DNA of 64,000 nt from Edaphobacter modestus (GTDB lineage: Bacteria > Acidobacteriota > Terriglobia > Terriglobales > Acidobacteriaceae), in assembly GCF_004217555.1 (NCBI RefSeq), contig NZ_SHKW01000001.1, forward strand, positions 930,001 to 994,000, read 5' to 3'. The stretch's first letter is position 1; the number at the start of each line of letters is the position of its first letter. A program made the position numbers and the translations under genes. The notes under the pieces were generated by a model, which saw only the letters and a list, made by a program, of their open reading frames with translations, was not told where the DNA came from and did no database searches. Of this stretch, positions 27,270 to 36,767 are shown one piece after another.

Positions 27270-29492
27270 ATGATGCAACGGTATCTGGTTCTTGGATGTG
27301 TGGCGCCGGTGATGCTGGCGGGTGCGATGTGCGCGCAGGGCACGAAGCTGTGGACGGTAGATCGCTATGACACGATGGAGCGCGGCTCGACGGATGGCGT
27401 GGCTATCCGGAGCGATGGCCGGCTGGAGGCGGGCCCGGAGAAGTCCATGCTGTATGACACGGGCAAGAGCTATGTGTGGTCTCTGGCGAGCGATCGCGGA
27501 GGAAACAGATATCTGGGCCTGGGAGGAACCGCGGCCGGCACGGGCGTGGTGATGCGGGTGGCTCCCGATGGCAAGACGGTGAAGCTGCTCGAGACGAAGG
27601 AACTGGCGGTGCAGGCGCTGGCGGTGGCCCCGGATGGGTCGGTTTTTGCGGCGACCTCGCCGGATGGGAAGGTCTATCGGACTGCTGCCGGTGGAGGCGC
27701 GGGAACGGTGATCTTCGATCCTGCGACGACAGAGGAGAAGCCGAAGTATCTGTGGGATCTTGCGACAGGCAGAAATGGCGATGTCTATATCGCAGCGGGA
27801 GCGCCTGCGGTGGTGTATCGGGTTCCTGCGGGCGGAGGCAAGGCGGAGGTGTTGTTTGAGACGGCGGATCAGCATATCCGCTGCCTGATGATGGCCCCGG
27901 ATGGGACTCTTTGGGCGGGTTCGGATGGCGCGGGCGTGATCTATCGGATCGATACGAAGGCTGCGGGGGCAAAGCCGTTTGCGGCGTATGCGGCTCCGAG
28001 GAGAGAGATCACTTCGCTGACGATGGATGAGGCCGGGAACGTCTATGCGGCAGGCGTGGGAGCGCGGGCGGCGATGCCACTGCCTCCGCTGCCGGTGACG
28101 GGGAATGTTGGAATCACGGTGACATTTGCGCAGCCGGGATCTTCGACGGCCGCGGGGGCGAACTCGCTGGTACCGGACGGAAGCGAGATCTATCGGATTG
28201 CAAAGGATGGAACCCCGGCACGTCTTCTCGCCATGAAGGACGATGTGGTGTACGCGCTCGCCTTCCGCAACGGGACGCTGTGGGCGGCGACGGGAAACCG
28301 TGGACGCGTCTATCGGGTGGATGTGGGGATGCCGGGAAGGTTCACCGATGTGGCTCACCTGGAAGCCGCGCAGGGCATGGCGTTTGCACCCGCGAGAGAT
28401 GGCCTGCTGGTGGCAACCAGCAACAGCGGCAAGCTGTTCCAGCTGGGGGATGCGGCGGCGAAAGAGTCGGTGTACACGAGCGAAGTCTTCGATGCGCAGG
28501 GTTACTCGCAATGGGGACGGGTGGAGCGACGTGCCGACGGCGCTGCACAGAACTATGAGCTGTGGCTGCGCAGCGGCAATGTCGAGAGTCCCTTAATGGG
28601 CTGGAGCGATTGGGTGCGAGTGGGTGTGGATGGGGCAGGGACGGTTCCACCGGGCCGCTTCGCGCAGTGGAAGGTGGTTCTGCACCCTGGCACGCCGGCA
28701 GGGATTGATGCGGTCGGATTGAACTACCTGACGCGGAACGTCGCTCCGATACTGGATGAGATCGTGGTTCAACCGGGCGCCCGGATGGCGGCTGGTGGAG
28801 GTACGCCGGCAAGCACCACGGTGCAGGTGGCGTTTCCGCAACCGCCGGGCGCCGCTCCCGGAGTGAGCTTTCAGCCGGATGCAAACACGACTCCGTTGAC
28901 GGCACAGAAGGATAAGGGCTCGGTAACGGCGCGTTGGCTGGCCCACGACGACAATGGCGATGACCTGGTGTTTGCGGTCTGGTATCGCGGGGTGGGCGAG
29001 CAGAACTGGCGCCTGCTGAAGGATAAGATCAGCGACCGTTTTTTCAGCTTCGACTCTTCCCTGCTGCCGGATGGCAGCTATGAGTTGAAGGTCGTGGGAA
29101 GCGATGCCCCGGTGCATGAGGATTCTGAAGCCTTAACCGGCGAGCGGGTGAGCCAGGTCTTCGTGGTGGATACGACGCCTCCGGTGCCTGGCGCGCTGAC
29201 TGCGACTCTTGTCCCCGCGGCGGTAGGTACGGCGCCGAGGATTCATGCGGTTCTTGAGGCGCACGACGCGACCTCGCCGATCGCGCATGCGGAGTACTCG
29301 CTCGACGCGGGCCCATGGCAGTACCTGGAGCCTGTAGGGCAGGTCTCGGATTCCATGGCAGAACGTTATGACTTCACAGCGGAGATCCCCAAAACAACAA
29401 CTCCAGTAGCCGATGCGAAGGAACATGTGATTGCAGTGCGGATCTATGACCGTTACGAAAACATGGCCGCGGTGAAGGCGGTGGTCCGGTGA
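27270..29492 (+). CDS. Secreted beta-propeller protein with C-terminal Ig-like part
   Basis: 740 residues. Signal peptide 1-23 (ending AGAMCAQG). Residues about 60-400 contain at least six repeats of the NHL/WD-like kind (ALAVAPDGSVFAATSPDGKVY, MMAPDGTLWAGSDGAGVIYR, AFRNGTLWAATGNRGRVYR), i.e. a beta-propeller. About 400-500 is a beta domain with NYELWLRSGN, and 560-740 is fibronectin-like (DTTPPVPGALTATL, RIYDRYENMAAVKAV). No enzyme motif. It ends in the GTGA overlap that starts the TRIC gene, so the two are coupled. Confidence 0.8.
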   Translation: MMQRYLVLGCVAPVMLAGAMCAQGTKLWTVDRYDTMERGSTDGVAIRSDGRLEAGPEKSMLYDTGKSYVWSLASDRGGNRYLGLGGTAAGTGVVMRVAPDGKTVKLLETKELAVQALAVAPDGSVFAATSPDGKVYRTAAGGGAGTVIFDPATTEEKPKYLWDLATGRNGDVYIAAGAPAVVYRVPAGGGKAEVLFETADQHIRCLMMAPDGTLWAGSDGAGVIYRIDTKAAGAKPFAAYAAPRREITSLTMDEAGNVYAAGVGARAAMPLPPLPVTGNVGITVTFAQPGSSTAAGANSLVPDGSEIYRIAKDGTPARLLAMKDDVVYALAFRNGTLWAATGNRGRVYRVDVGMPGRFTDVAHLEAAQGMAFAPARDGLLVATSNSGKLFQLGDAAAKESVYTSEVFDAQGYSQWGRVERRADGAAQNYELWLRSGNVESPLMGWSDWVRVGVDGAGTVPPGRFAQWKVVLHPGTPAGIDAVGLNYLTRNVAPILDEIVVQPGARMAAGGGTPASTTVQVAFPQPPGAAPGVSFQPDANTTPLTAQKDKGSVTARWLAHDDNGDDLVFAVWYRGVGEQNWRLLKDKISDRFFSFDSSLLPDGSYELKVVGSDAPVHEDSEALTGERVSQVFVVDTTPPVPGALTATLVPAAVGTAPRIHAVLEAHDATSPIAHAEYSLDAGPWQYLEPVGQVSDSMAERYDFTAEIPKTTTPVADAKEHVIAVRIYDRYENMAAVKAVVR

Positions 29493-30163
29493 CAGAAGGG
29501 ATTGCCGAACGGACGCAACGCGGCGTCGGCAGGCTCAACCTGTATCGCCCTGACTTTCTGCTGCTGGTTGTGGATCTGATGGGGGTCTGCGTGTTTGCCG
29601 TCGAGGGTGCGCTGGCAGCGATCCGGTCGAACCTCGATATTCTCGGCGTGCTGGTGATCTCGTTTGCGACAGCGCTGGGAGGAGGTATGATCCGCGATCT
29701 GATGATCGGGGCGATTCCGCCGAACAGCGTGCGTGACTGGAGATACCCGGCGACAGCGTTTCTGGGTGGCGGGGCGGTGTTTTTCTTTTACCAACTCTTT
29801 CAGCAGGTGCCCTTGCAACTGGTGATCACGCTGGATGCGGCCGGCCTGGCGTTGTGCGCGATCGCAGGCGCGGGTAAGGCGATGGAGTTCGGGATCAATC
29901 CTCTGTTGTCGGTTTTGATGGGAGCGGTGACAGGAGTGGGTGGAGGCACGATCCGGGATATTCTGCTGAACCGGGTGCCGGGAGTGCTCCAGAGCGATGT
30001 CTATGCGGCTGCGGCGCTGGCCGGTGCTTTGGTGGTGGTGATTGGACTGCGACTGAGGGTGCCCCGCTGGATGGTGATGACGTCAGGAGCGGTGGTCTGT
30101 TTTGTGCTGCGGATGATGGCGGTATGGATGCACTGGAATCTGCCAAAGGTGATGGTGCACTAG
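29489..30163 (+). CDS. TRIC-family cation channel protein (YadS/YicG-like)
   Basis: 224 residues, seven predicted transmembrane helices in two related halves. The duplicated glycine-rich signature is clear: GGGMIRDLMIGAIPP (first half) and GVGGGTIRDILLNRVP (second half), as in prokaryotic TRIC potassium-permeable channels (UPF0126). The start is GTG at 29489, overlapping the TGA of the propeller gene by 4 bases. Inner membrane. The coupling to a secreted propeller protein is not something the family is known for. Confidence 0.92.
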   Translation: MTEGIAERTQRGVGRLNLYRPDFLLLVVDLMGVCVFAVEGALAAIRSNLDILGVLVISFATALGGGMIRDLMIGAIPPNSVRDWRYPATAFLGGGAVFFFYQLFQQVPLQLVITLDAAGLALCAIAGAGKAMEFGINPLLSVLMGAVTGVGGGTIRDILLNRVPGVLQSDVYAAAALAGALVVVIGLRLRVPRWMVMTSGAVVCFVLRMMAVWMHWNLPKVMVH

Positions 30164-30209
30164 ATCCGGGTGGGCTTCCGGGCGGTAATGTTCTAGCTTC
30201 ACTCGAATA

Positions 30210-30252
30210 CCCACTTGGCGATGACAAGGCCGTCGCGAAGAGGGGGCATCCA
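30210..30252. repeat. Interspersed repeat copy (CCCAC...TCGCGAAGAGG...ATCCA)
   Basis: 43-base intergenic element; its ends and centre match the stretch 30867-30910 inside the lolC/E coding region. The shared core is GTCGCGAAGAGGG against GGCGCGAAGAGGG, with CCCAC at the left and A(T/C)CCA at the right. Confidence 0.65.
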
Positions 30253-30288
30253 ATGGTGAGGGGAAGTTCCCGCGCTTCGACAGACGCA

Positions 30289-30319
30289 GATCCTTCGACT
30301 TCGCTACGCTCAGGATGAC
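30289..30319. repeat. REP-like interspersed repeat copy (GATCCTTCGACTT...GCTCAGGATGAC)
   Basis: Third copy of the family seen at 21572 and 22498, in the 255-base gap between the TRIC gene and lolC/E. Confidence 0.65.
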
Positions 30320-30418
30320 ACTGTTCTGACAGGGAGATTCGATGAGAGCGGTGCACTCTTTCTTCTGAAGATTCGTGGCAAAACTCATACACGGGTGTGA
30401 CCTAGTAAGCTGGGTTCG

Positions 30419-31747
30419 ATGCGATTTGAACTGTTTATTGCGGCGCGGTACCTGCGGGCGAAGCGGCGACAGGCTGTGGTGGGGGTAATCACGGCGATCT
30501 CAGTGATCGGAGTTGCGGCTGGTGTGGCGTCGCTGATTATCGCGCTTGCGATCACGAATGGAATGCGCCGCGATATGCAGGACAGGCTCCTGGGATCGAC
30601 CGCGCACGTCGATCTGATGAGAGTGGCCGCTGATGGAATCCGCGAGTGGCGTCCGCTGTTGGATCGGCTGAGGAAGATACCGCACGTGACGGCTGCCGCT
30701 CCGGGACTGTATGGGCAGGTGTTGATCTCGCGAGGGGCGCGAAGTGGCGGTGGGTTGATCAAAGGTGTGATTCCGGCGGACGAGCGGACGGTGGGAGACC
30801 TGTTGCAGAAGGTGACGGAAGGGTCGGCGGCGGCGCTGGAGCCACAGGATGCTTCTGCGGCGGCAACCCACCTTAGTGACGAGAGAGTCGGCGCGAAGAG
30901 GGAGCACCCAATTCCTGGTGGAGCTGACACACCGGAACGCCCGGTGGCGGCACAAGCAGTGCCTCCGATTGTGATTGGGAAGGACCTCGCGGAGACGATC
31001 GGGGCGAAGGTGGGAGATACAGTCCTGGTGACGAGTCCGCAGGGCGAATTGACGCCACTGGGTCTGGTGCCGAAGTATCAACGCTGCCAGGTAGTGGGAA
31101 TCTTCAGCTCCGGCTTTTACCAATACGATTCGAGCTACGCCTTCATGCGGCTCAAAGACACGCAGCGCCTGTTTTCAGAGCCAGACCTGATTTCGGTAAT
31201 CAGCTTCAAGGTGGATGACCTGTACAGCGCCGACAGGATTGCAAGGGTGATTGAGCAGGAGGCAGGCAAGGGATTCCAGACGACGAACTGGATGGAGCAG
31301 AACCGGGAGCTGTTCCGCGCGCTGAAACTGGAACAGATGGTGACGTTTATCGTACTGGCGCTGATTGTGTGCGTCGCTGCGCTGAATATTCTGATCGCTT
31401 TGACCATGATGGTGATGGAGAAGACGCGCGATATCGCCGTGCTGATGAGCTTCGGGGTGACGGAGATGCAGGTGCGGAGAATCTTCCTGCTGCAGGGACT
31501 GCTGATCAGTGTGATTGGCACTGTGCTCGGCCTGATCCTGGGATATGGGTTGAGTTGGTTGGGCGGCCACTACCGATTTCCTCTCGATGCAGCGGTGTAT
31601 TCGATCGACCACCTGCCATTTGCGCCACGGGTATGGGATGGGGTGATCGTGGGAGCGGTATCGCTGGGGGTGAGCTTACTCGCAACGTTGTATCCAAGTG
31701 GAAGCGCAGCAAAGGTGTTGCCGGCGGAGGCCCTGCGGTATGAGTGA
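30419..31747 (+). CDS. lolC: Lipoprotein-releasing system permease (LolC/LolE family)
   Basis: 442 residues; MacB/FtsX topology: one N-terminal helix (about 22-45, GVITAISVIGVAAGVASLII), a large periplasmic domain, and three C-terminal helices (FIVLALIVCVAALNILIAL, LLISVIGTVLGLILGYGL, VIVGAVSLGVSLLATLYP). The N-terminal FIAARYLRAKRRQ and EKTRDIAVLMSFG are Lol permease signatures. Works with LolD to extract lipoproteins for the outer membrane. Residues about 150-165 (THLSDERVGAKREHPI) are encoded by a copy of an intergenic repeat, so this stretch of the periplasmic domain is a foreign insertion. Operon with the AhpD-like gene and lolD. Confidence 0.92.
   Translation: MRFELFIAARYLRAKRRQAVVGVITAISVIGVAAGVASLIIALAITNGMRRDMQDRLLGSTAHVDLMRVAADGIREWRPLLDRLRKIPHVTAAAPGLYGQVLISRGARSGGGLIKGVIPADERTVGDLLQKVTEGSAAALEPQDASAAATHLSDERVGAKREHPIPGGADTPERPVAAQAVPPIVIGKDLAETIGAKVGDTVLVTSPQGELTPLGLVPKYQRCQVVGIFSSGFYQYDSSYAFMRLKDTQRLFSEPDLISVISFKVDDLYSADRIARVIEQEAGKGFQTTNWMEQNRELFRALKLEQMVTFIVLALIVCVAALNILIALTMMVMEKTRDIAVLMSFGVTEMQVRRIFLLQGLLISVIGTVLGLILGYGLSWLGGHYRFPLDAAVYSIDHLPFAPRVWDGVIVGAVSLGVSLLATLYPSGSAAKVLPAEALRYE
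30867..30910 (+). repeat. Interspersed repeat translated in frame within lolC/E
   Basis: 44-base match to the intergenic element at 30210-30252, read as THLSDERVGAKREHP in the periplasmic domain. The frame is kept on both sides. Confidence 0.65.
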
Positions 31748-32195
31748 TGTGCGGATTAAGTATTGGAAGATCGCGCCTGAAGGTGTGTCGAAGCTGCGGG
31801 AGCTGGAACACTATCTCAATGTTGATTCGGGACTCGATCACACGTTGCTGGAGTTGGTGCGGCTGCGGGCTTCGCTGCTGAATGGGTGCAAATACTGCAT
31901 TGAGGTGCACACGGCTCAGTTGCAGAAGATGAACGAGACTTCTGAGCGGATTGCTGTTGCGGAGTGGCGGAGTTCGCAGGCGTACACGAAACGGGAGCGG
32001 GCGGCGCTCTCATGGACCGAAGTTGTAACCAATATTCAGGATGGGCACGCACCGGACGTGGTCTATGAAGAGGTGCGGGCCGTATTCAGCGAGGTGGAGA
32101 CAGTGGACCTGACGCTGACGATTTCGACGATCAATGCATGGAACCGCCTGGCGATTGCCCTGGGAGCCCATTCTGGACGCGAGGTGAGGAGTTGA
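31740..32195 (+). CDS. AhpD-like carboxymuconolactone decarboxylase-family protein
   Basis: 151 residues from ATG 31740, which overlaps the lolC/E stop by 8 bases. The core ASLLNGCKYCIEVHTAQL contains the AhpD redox motif C-x2-C-x3-H, as in alkylhydroperoxidases that reduce peroxides through a disulfide. The remainder (YTKRERAALSWTEVVT, TISTINAWNRLAIALG) matches the CMD fold. Its place between lolC/E and lolD is unusual and implies coexpression. lolD begins 11 bases after its stop. Confidence 0.92.
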   Translation: MSDVRIKYWKIAPEGVSKLRELEHYLNVDSGLDHTLLELVRLRASLLNGCKYCIEVHTAQLQKMNETSERIAVAEWRSSQAYTKRERAALSWTEVVTNIQDGHAPDVVYEEVRAVFSEVETVDLTLTISTINAWNRLAIALGAHSGREVRS

Positions 32196-32206
32196 GCGAA
32201 GGAAGA

Positions 32207-32962
32207 ATGGAGGACAGCGGAGCTCACGGCAACCTGCAGCCTTTGCCGGTGGCCTCGGTCGGGCCGAGGGTTGTGCTGCGGGCGGAAGGCCTGACGAAGG
32301 TGTATCCGATGGTGTCGGGAGCAGCGCAGGGAGAGGTGGAGTTGTTTCGCGGTCTGGACCTGACGGTTTACGCCGGCGAGATGGTGGCAATTGTGGGGGA
32401 GAGCGGCGCGGGCAAGAGCACGCTGCTGCATCTGCTGGCCGCGCTGGATAAGCCGACGGCGGGGGAGGTGTTTTGTGCGGAGGCAAGATTAAGCCGTTTT
32501 ACACCGAAGCAGGCGGCAGAGTTTCGGAATTGCGATGTAGGTTATGTATGGCAGTTCCACTACCTGCTGCCGGAGTTCACAGCCCTGGAGAATGTGGCTA
32601 TGCCATTGCTGGCGCGAGGGATGGTAAGGGCGACGGCCTGCGATCGGGCGGCGTATTGGTTGGGCGAGGTAGGACTTGGGGCACGGGGACATCACCGGTC
32701 GGGCGAGCTGAGTGGTGGGGAGCAGCAGAGGGTGTCGCTGGCGCGCGCGCTGGTGACGGAGCCCAAGATTCTGCTGGCGGACGAGCCTACCGGCGACCTG
32801 GACACCAAAACGGGCGCAGCGGTATTCGATTTGATTCAGGGGCTGCACCGGGCTCATGGTCTGACCAGCGTTCTCGTGACGCATAATCTTGATTTTGCGG
32901 GGAGATGCGACAGGATGCTGCGTTTGAAGGGTGGGCGGCTCGAGGAGACGCAACGGCTTTAG
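32207..32962 (+). CDS. lolD: Lipoprotein-releasing system ATP-binding protein
   Basis: 251 residues from ATG 32207 (AAGGAAG just upstream); the frame is open back to 32138, and TTG 32192 at the AhpD stop is another option. Walker A GESGAGKST, Q-loop in VGYVWQFHYLLPEF, signature LSGGEQQRVSLARAL, Walker B ILLADEPTGDLD and switch His in VLVTHNLDFA. The LolD-type VWQFHYLLPEFTALEN block distinguishes it from other MacB-like ATPases. It has about 20 extra N-terminal residues. Powers LolC/E. Confidence 0.93.
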   Translation: MEDSGAHGNLQPLPVASVGPRVVLRAEGLTKVYPMVSGAAQGEVELFRGLDLTVYAGEMVAIVGESGAGKSTLLHLLAALDKPTAGEVFCAEARLSRFTPKQAAEFRNCDVGYVWQFHYLLPEFTALENVAMPLLARGMVRATACDRAAYWLGEVGLGARGHHRSGELSGGEQQRVSLARALVTEPKILLADEPTGDLDTKTGAAVFDLIQGLHRAHGLTSVLVTHNLDFAGRCDRMLRLKGGRLEETQRL

Positions 32963-33270
32963 AGCGGGGTATGAACCTCTTGACGGATACCGCACCAAAA
33001 GGACTTACGCCGTACCTCGGCAGTTATGAACCCCTTTTTCACATATTGCGTCGAATAGATATTGATGTAGTGTAAACAGTAACTTTTGCGAGATGGAACG
33101 GAAGTTGACGCGGAGACTACACTAGTACAAGTGGATGGATGCGCCGCTTAGAGCGGTAGCACCCAATGTGTTCTCTTGGCGGGCAGGTTGACGCAGGGAA
33201 TGGTAGTGGTAATGGCGCCATCGACGGCTCCCAGGGCCGGAGGTGGGGGGCCGGGTTCGAAGGGGAGAAC
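32963..33270. other. Intergenic region upstream of clpC
   Basis: About 310 bases with no gene. It should contain the clpC promoter: TTGACG at 32979 and at 33107 are candidate -35 boxes, but neither has a good -10 at the right distance. AGGGGAG (33261) is the clpC ribosome site. No CIRCE or CtsR-type repeat is evident. Confidence 0.4.
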
Positions 33271-35739
33271 ATGTTCGAACGCTACACGGAAAAGGCGCGG
33301 CGGGTAATCTTCTTTGCTCGCTACGAGGCAAGTCAATTCGGGTCACCTTATATTGAAACGGAACACCTGTTGCTGGGTCTGTTGCGAGAAGATAAGGCGC
33401 TGACGAACCGCTTCTTGCGGTCGCATGCGTCGGTGGAATCGATTCGCAAGCAGATTGAGCAACATACGACGATTCGAGAGAAGGTTTCGACCTCGGTGGA
33501 CCTGCCGCTTTCGAACGAGTGCAAGCGGGTTCTGGCATACGCGGCGGAGGAGGCCGAACGGCTCTCGCACAAGCATATTGGAACCGAGCATCTCTTGCTG
33601 GGATTACTGCGCGAGGAGAAGTGCTTTGCTGCGGAGATTCTGACCGAGCGCGGCCTGCGGCTGCCGGCGATCCGCGAGGAGTTGCAGCGGACGACGCAGG
33701 AGAAGACCCCGTCGTCGCAGTCGAGCAAGAGCCAGCGAGGCGAGCAGAGCATGCTGGCGGAGTTCTCGCGTGATCTTACACAGTCGGCCATGGATCAGCA
33801 GCTCGATCCTCTGGTCGGACGCGACTCTGAAGTGGACCGTGTCATTCAGATTCTGTGCCGCAGGACGAAGAACAATCCGGTGCTGATCGGGGAGCCTGGC
33901 GTAGGCAAGACGGCCATCGTCGAAGGGCTGGCGCAGAAGATCGCAGACGGCGAGGTTCCGAGCTTCCTGGCGGATAAGCGCGTGCTGGCGCTCGACCTCT
34001 CACTGATCGTTGCGGGCACGAAGTATCGCGGACAGTTCGAAGAGCGACTGAAGACGATCATGAAGGAGCTGATGGAGAATCAGAACTCCATCGTGTTCAT
34101 CGACGAGCTGCACACGCTGGTGGGAGCAGGATCGGCAGAGGGATCGCTGGATGCAGCGAACATCCTCAAGCCGGCGCTGAGCCGCGGCGAGATCCAGTGC
34201 ATCGGTGCGACGACTCCGGGCGAGTATCGGAAGTCGATCGAGAAGGATCGTTCGCTGGAGCGCCGATTCCAGGCCGTGAAGGTCCCGCCTCCGAACGAAG
34301 AGGACGCGGTGAAGATCATCATGGGGATCAAGGACAAGTATGAGAAGTTTCATGCTGTCAGCTACACGGACGATGCGATTACGTTCTCGGTGTCGCACTC
34401 GAGCCGGTACATTCCTGACCGGTTCCTTCCGGATAAGGCGATCGATCTGATCGACGAAGCAGGAGCGCGGGTCAAACTGCGTCAGACTTCCCTTCCCGAA
34501 GAGCTGACCGAGGTCCAGAAGCGGATCAAATTCATCGTGCACCGCATGGAGAACGCGATTGCGAATCATGAGTTCGAGAAGGCACGGTTCTACTCGGACG
34601 AGGAGCGCAAGGAGCGTGAGAACCTGCGGGCGCTGCGGGACAAGTATCACCTGGACGATTCTTCGGCGGGCATTGTGACGCGCGAGGACATCGAGGATGT
34701 CGTTAGTCGATGGACGGGCGTTCCGGTGACGTCGCTGAAGGAAGAGGAGACGCAGCGTCTGCTTCGCGTCGAAGAAGAGCTTCACAAGCGCGTGATCTCG
34801 CAGGAGAAGGCGATCTCGGCGCTGGCGAGGGCAATTCGCAGGTCGCGTGCGGGCTTGAAGAATCCTGCGCGTCCGATTGGAAGCTTCCTGTTCCTTGGAC
34901 CGACGGGCGTGGGCAAGACGGAGATGGCGCGCACGCTGGCGCAGTTCCTGTTTGGCTCGGAGAAGGCGCTGATCCGGTTCGATATGTCGGAGTTCATGGA
35001 GAAGCATTCCGTGAGCAAGCTGATCGGTTCGCCTCCGGGATACGTGGGATACGAAGAGGGCGGACAGCTGACGGAGCGCGTGAAGCGCAATCCGTACTGC
35101 GTGGTGCTGCTGGACGAGATCGAGAAGGCGCACCCGGATGTCTTCAACCTGCTGCTGCAGGTGTTTGAAGACGGACAGCTGACAGATGGCCTTGGCAACA
35201 CGGTCGATTACAAGAACTGCATCATCATCATGACTTCGAACATTGGAGCGAAGCACCTGCAGAAGAGGCAGGGGCTGGGCTTCCAGAGCGAGAAGGAAGA
35301 CATGGTGCTCGACAAGATGGAGGAGTTGGTAAAGGGCGAGGTCAAGCGCACCTTCAATCCAGAGTTCCTGAACCGTCTGGACGAGATCATCATCTTCACC
35401 TCGCTGAATGATCAGGACCTGATGCAGATCCTCGAACTCCTGGTGCAGCAGTTGAATGTGAACCTCGTGCACAAGGCGATTACGATCTCGGTGACCGACG
35501 AAGCCAAAAAGTGGATCATCGAGAAGACGGCATCGGACAGGACGTACGGTGCTCGGCCGCTGCGCAGGGCCCTGCAGAAGTACGTCGAGGATCCGCTATC
35601 GGAGGCGCTGATTGCGGGCGGAATCGCGCAGAGACCGGCGTTCCTCGAGGTCTACATGGAGAACAACCAGCTCTTCTATCGACCGATCGCGAACGATGGC
35701 GAAGAGAAGGTTGGAGGTTTCGCTCTGTCGGCCGTTTAG
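33271..35739 (+). CDS. clpC: ATP-dependent Clp protease ATPase subunit ClpC
   Basis: 822 residues from ATG 33271 after AGGGGAG. The N-domain has two Clp repeats ([13 protein letters not shown] and [13 protein letters not shown]). First AAA+ module: GEPGVGKT and [12 protein letters not shown]. Middle segment: UVR-like coiled coil ([19 protein letters not shown]), which defines ClpC. Second module: [27 protein letters not shown], and the arginine-rich [20 protein letters not shown] sensor-2 block. Unfolds substrates for ClpP; clpP is 5 kb downstream. No mcsA/mcsB or ctsR neighbours. Confidence 0.97.
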   Translation: MFERYTEKARRVIFFARYEASQFGSPYIETEHLLLGLLREDKALTNRFLRSHASVESIRKQIEQHTTIREKVSTSVDLPLSNECKRVLAYAAEEAERLSHKHIGTEHLLLGLLREEKCFAAEILTERGLRLPAIREELQRTTQEKTPSSQSSKSQRGEQSMLAEFSRDLTQSAMDQQLDPLVGRDSEVDRVIQILCRRTKNNPVLIGEPGVGKTAIVEGLAQKIADGEVPSFLADKRVLALDLSLIVAGTKYRGQFEERLKTIMKELMENQNSIVFIDELHTLVGAGSAEGSLDAANILKPALSRGEIQCIGATTPGEYRKSIEKDRSLERRFQAVKVPPPNEEDAVKIIMGIKDKYEKFHAVSYTDDAITFSVSHSSRYIPDRFLPDKAIDLIDEAGARVKLRQTSLPEELTEVQKRIKFIVHRMENAIANHEFEKARFYSDEERKERENLRALRDKYHLDDSSAGIVTREDIEDVVSRWTGVPVTSLKEEETQRLLRVEEELHKRVISQEKAISALARAIRRSRAGLKNPARPIGSFLFLGPTGVGKTEMARTLAQFLFGSEKALIRFDMSEFMEKHSVSKLIGSPPGYVGYEEGGQLTERVKRNPYCVVLLDEIEKAHPDVFNLLLQVFEDGQLTDGLGNTVDYKNCIIIMTSNIGAKHLQKRQGLGFQSEKEDMVLDKMEELVKGEVKRTFNPEFLNRLDEIIIFTSLNDQDLMQILELLVQQLNVNLVHKAITISVTDEAKKWIIEKTASDRTYGARPLRRALQKYVEDPLSEALIAGGIAQRPAFLEVYMENNQLFYRPIANDGEEKVGGFALSAV

Positions 35740-35757
35740 ATCGTATCCAGAAAACAA

Positions 35758-35787
35758 ATACGCCCCGGCCTCATGGCCGGGGCGTAT
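35758..35787 (+). terminator. Terminator after clpC
   Basis: 13-bp perfect stem ATACGCCCCGGCC and complement, loop TCAT, then TGTTT; the flanking A and T tracts extend the pairing on both sides. Confidence 0.85.
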
Positions 35788-35828
35788 TGTTTAATCGCCG
35801 TCCTGAAACTGAATCGAAGAGAGGTCTA

Positions 35829-36266
35829 ATGGATCGTCGTGAGTTCACCACCTTGCTTCCGGCATTGCTTGCCGGGGTTGCCGCATTGCCAGGAAAAGCC
35901 GAAGGCGCAACGCTTCCCATGCTGGAATCAGGAGTCTTCAAGCCCGGACCGGTCTCGCATGGAGCCATTCCGAAGCGGGCTTCCCGACGTTATGCGATGG
36001 GGATGCTGAAGGCGGGGGATATCCGCCTGGAGATCCATGAAACGACCCAGGAGGTGGGAGCACCGCATGAGCCCATCGAGAGCCATCTGCATAGCGAGAT
36101 ATGGCTGGTTCGCGAAGGTACGGTGGAGCTGACGGTCAATGGGAAGGCCCAGCGACTCAATGCGGGAGAGATGGGACTTTGCGTGGCGGGGGACAAGCAC
36201 TACATCCAAAACGTGGGAGACACGCCAGCGACCTACTTCGTGGTTACGGTGGGTCCCGCGGAGTAG
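35829..36266 (+). CDS. Exported cupin-domain protein (Tat-like signal)
   Basis: 145 residues from ATG 35829 (GAGG upstream). The N-terminus MDRREFTTLLPALLAGVAAL is a Tat-type signal (RREF). A single cupin follows: IESHLHSEIWLVREGTVELTVNG contains the H-x-H...E metal motif, and GEMGLCVAGDKHYIQNVGD the second motif with its His. Metal binding in the periplasm is likely. Its activity is unknown; isolated gene after the clpC terminator. Confidence 0.85.
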   Translation: MDRREFTTLLPALLAGVAALPGKAEGATLPMLESGVFKPGPVSHGAIPKRASRRYAMGMLKAGDIRLEIHETTQEVGAPHEPIESHLHSEIWLVREGTVELTVNGKAQRLNAGEMGLCVAGDKHYIQNVGDTPATYFVVTVGPAE

Positions 36267-36297
36267 GTCGCGCAGCTGCTTCCATCGGGGATGGAAC

Positions 36298-36627
36298 TTA
36301 AACGAGGGCTTTTGCCGATTTCACGGCGCTGGTTACAGCACCGGAGACCGTATCGACGACATCGCTGGCCTGACCGCCAGCTTTGTCGACGAGATGGACG
36401 GCTTGGTTGCGGGCGCGCTTAACGGCGTCCTGCGCTTCCTCGCTGAACTGTTCTGCCTGAGATTTGAGATAGTCGCCAGCTTCCTGCAAATAGTCTCCTG
36501 CTTCTCCAATTCCCTTTCGCAGCTTCCTTCGCGTGCGTACCCCGGTCTGTGGAGCATAAAGAAGGGCAATCGCGGCTCCAGCGGAGACTCCGATCCCAAA
36601 AGCCAGCCAATAGTTTTTTGCACTCAT
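36298..36627 (-). CDS. YtxH-domain small membrane protein
   Basis: 109 residues from ATG 36627 (the frame is open 13 codons upstream). One N-terminal helix with the YtxH signature (YWLAFGIGVSAGAAIALLYAPQTG), then RTRRKLRKG and a long amphipathic helix with repeats of EAGDYL and Lys/Glu-rich heptads. This kind is often a general-stress, envelope-associated protein. Convergent with the cupin gene. Confidence 0.85.
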   Translation of the reverse strand: MSAKNYWLAFGIGVSAGAAIALLYAPQTGVRTRRKLRKGIGEAGDYLQEAGDYLKSQAEQFSEEAQDAVKRARNQAVHLVDKAGGQASDVVDTVSGAVTSAVKSAKALV

Positions 36628-36767
36628 GCGGGAGTTACCTCGGTGTAGTAGTTTGCTTATCGTCATTCAGACACTCTCCATCCCTAGGATTCGAGCATCC
36701 TGTCTTTGGTTGGCCTCCGCCGAGGCATTCCGCGCACGGCATGCCCTAAGTGGTTCTAACGAATGGG

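Noticed and set aside
27021..28511. 496-codon minus-strand open frame
   Set aside because: Antisense to the beta-propeller gene, very Arg/His-rich, no motif or ribosome site.
34000..35472. 490-codon minus-strand open frame
   Set aside because: Antisense to clpC; Leu/His/Arg-rich shadow.
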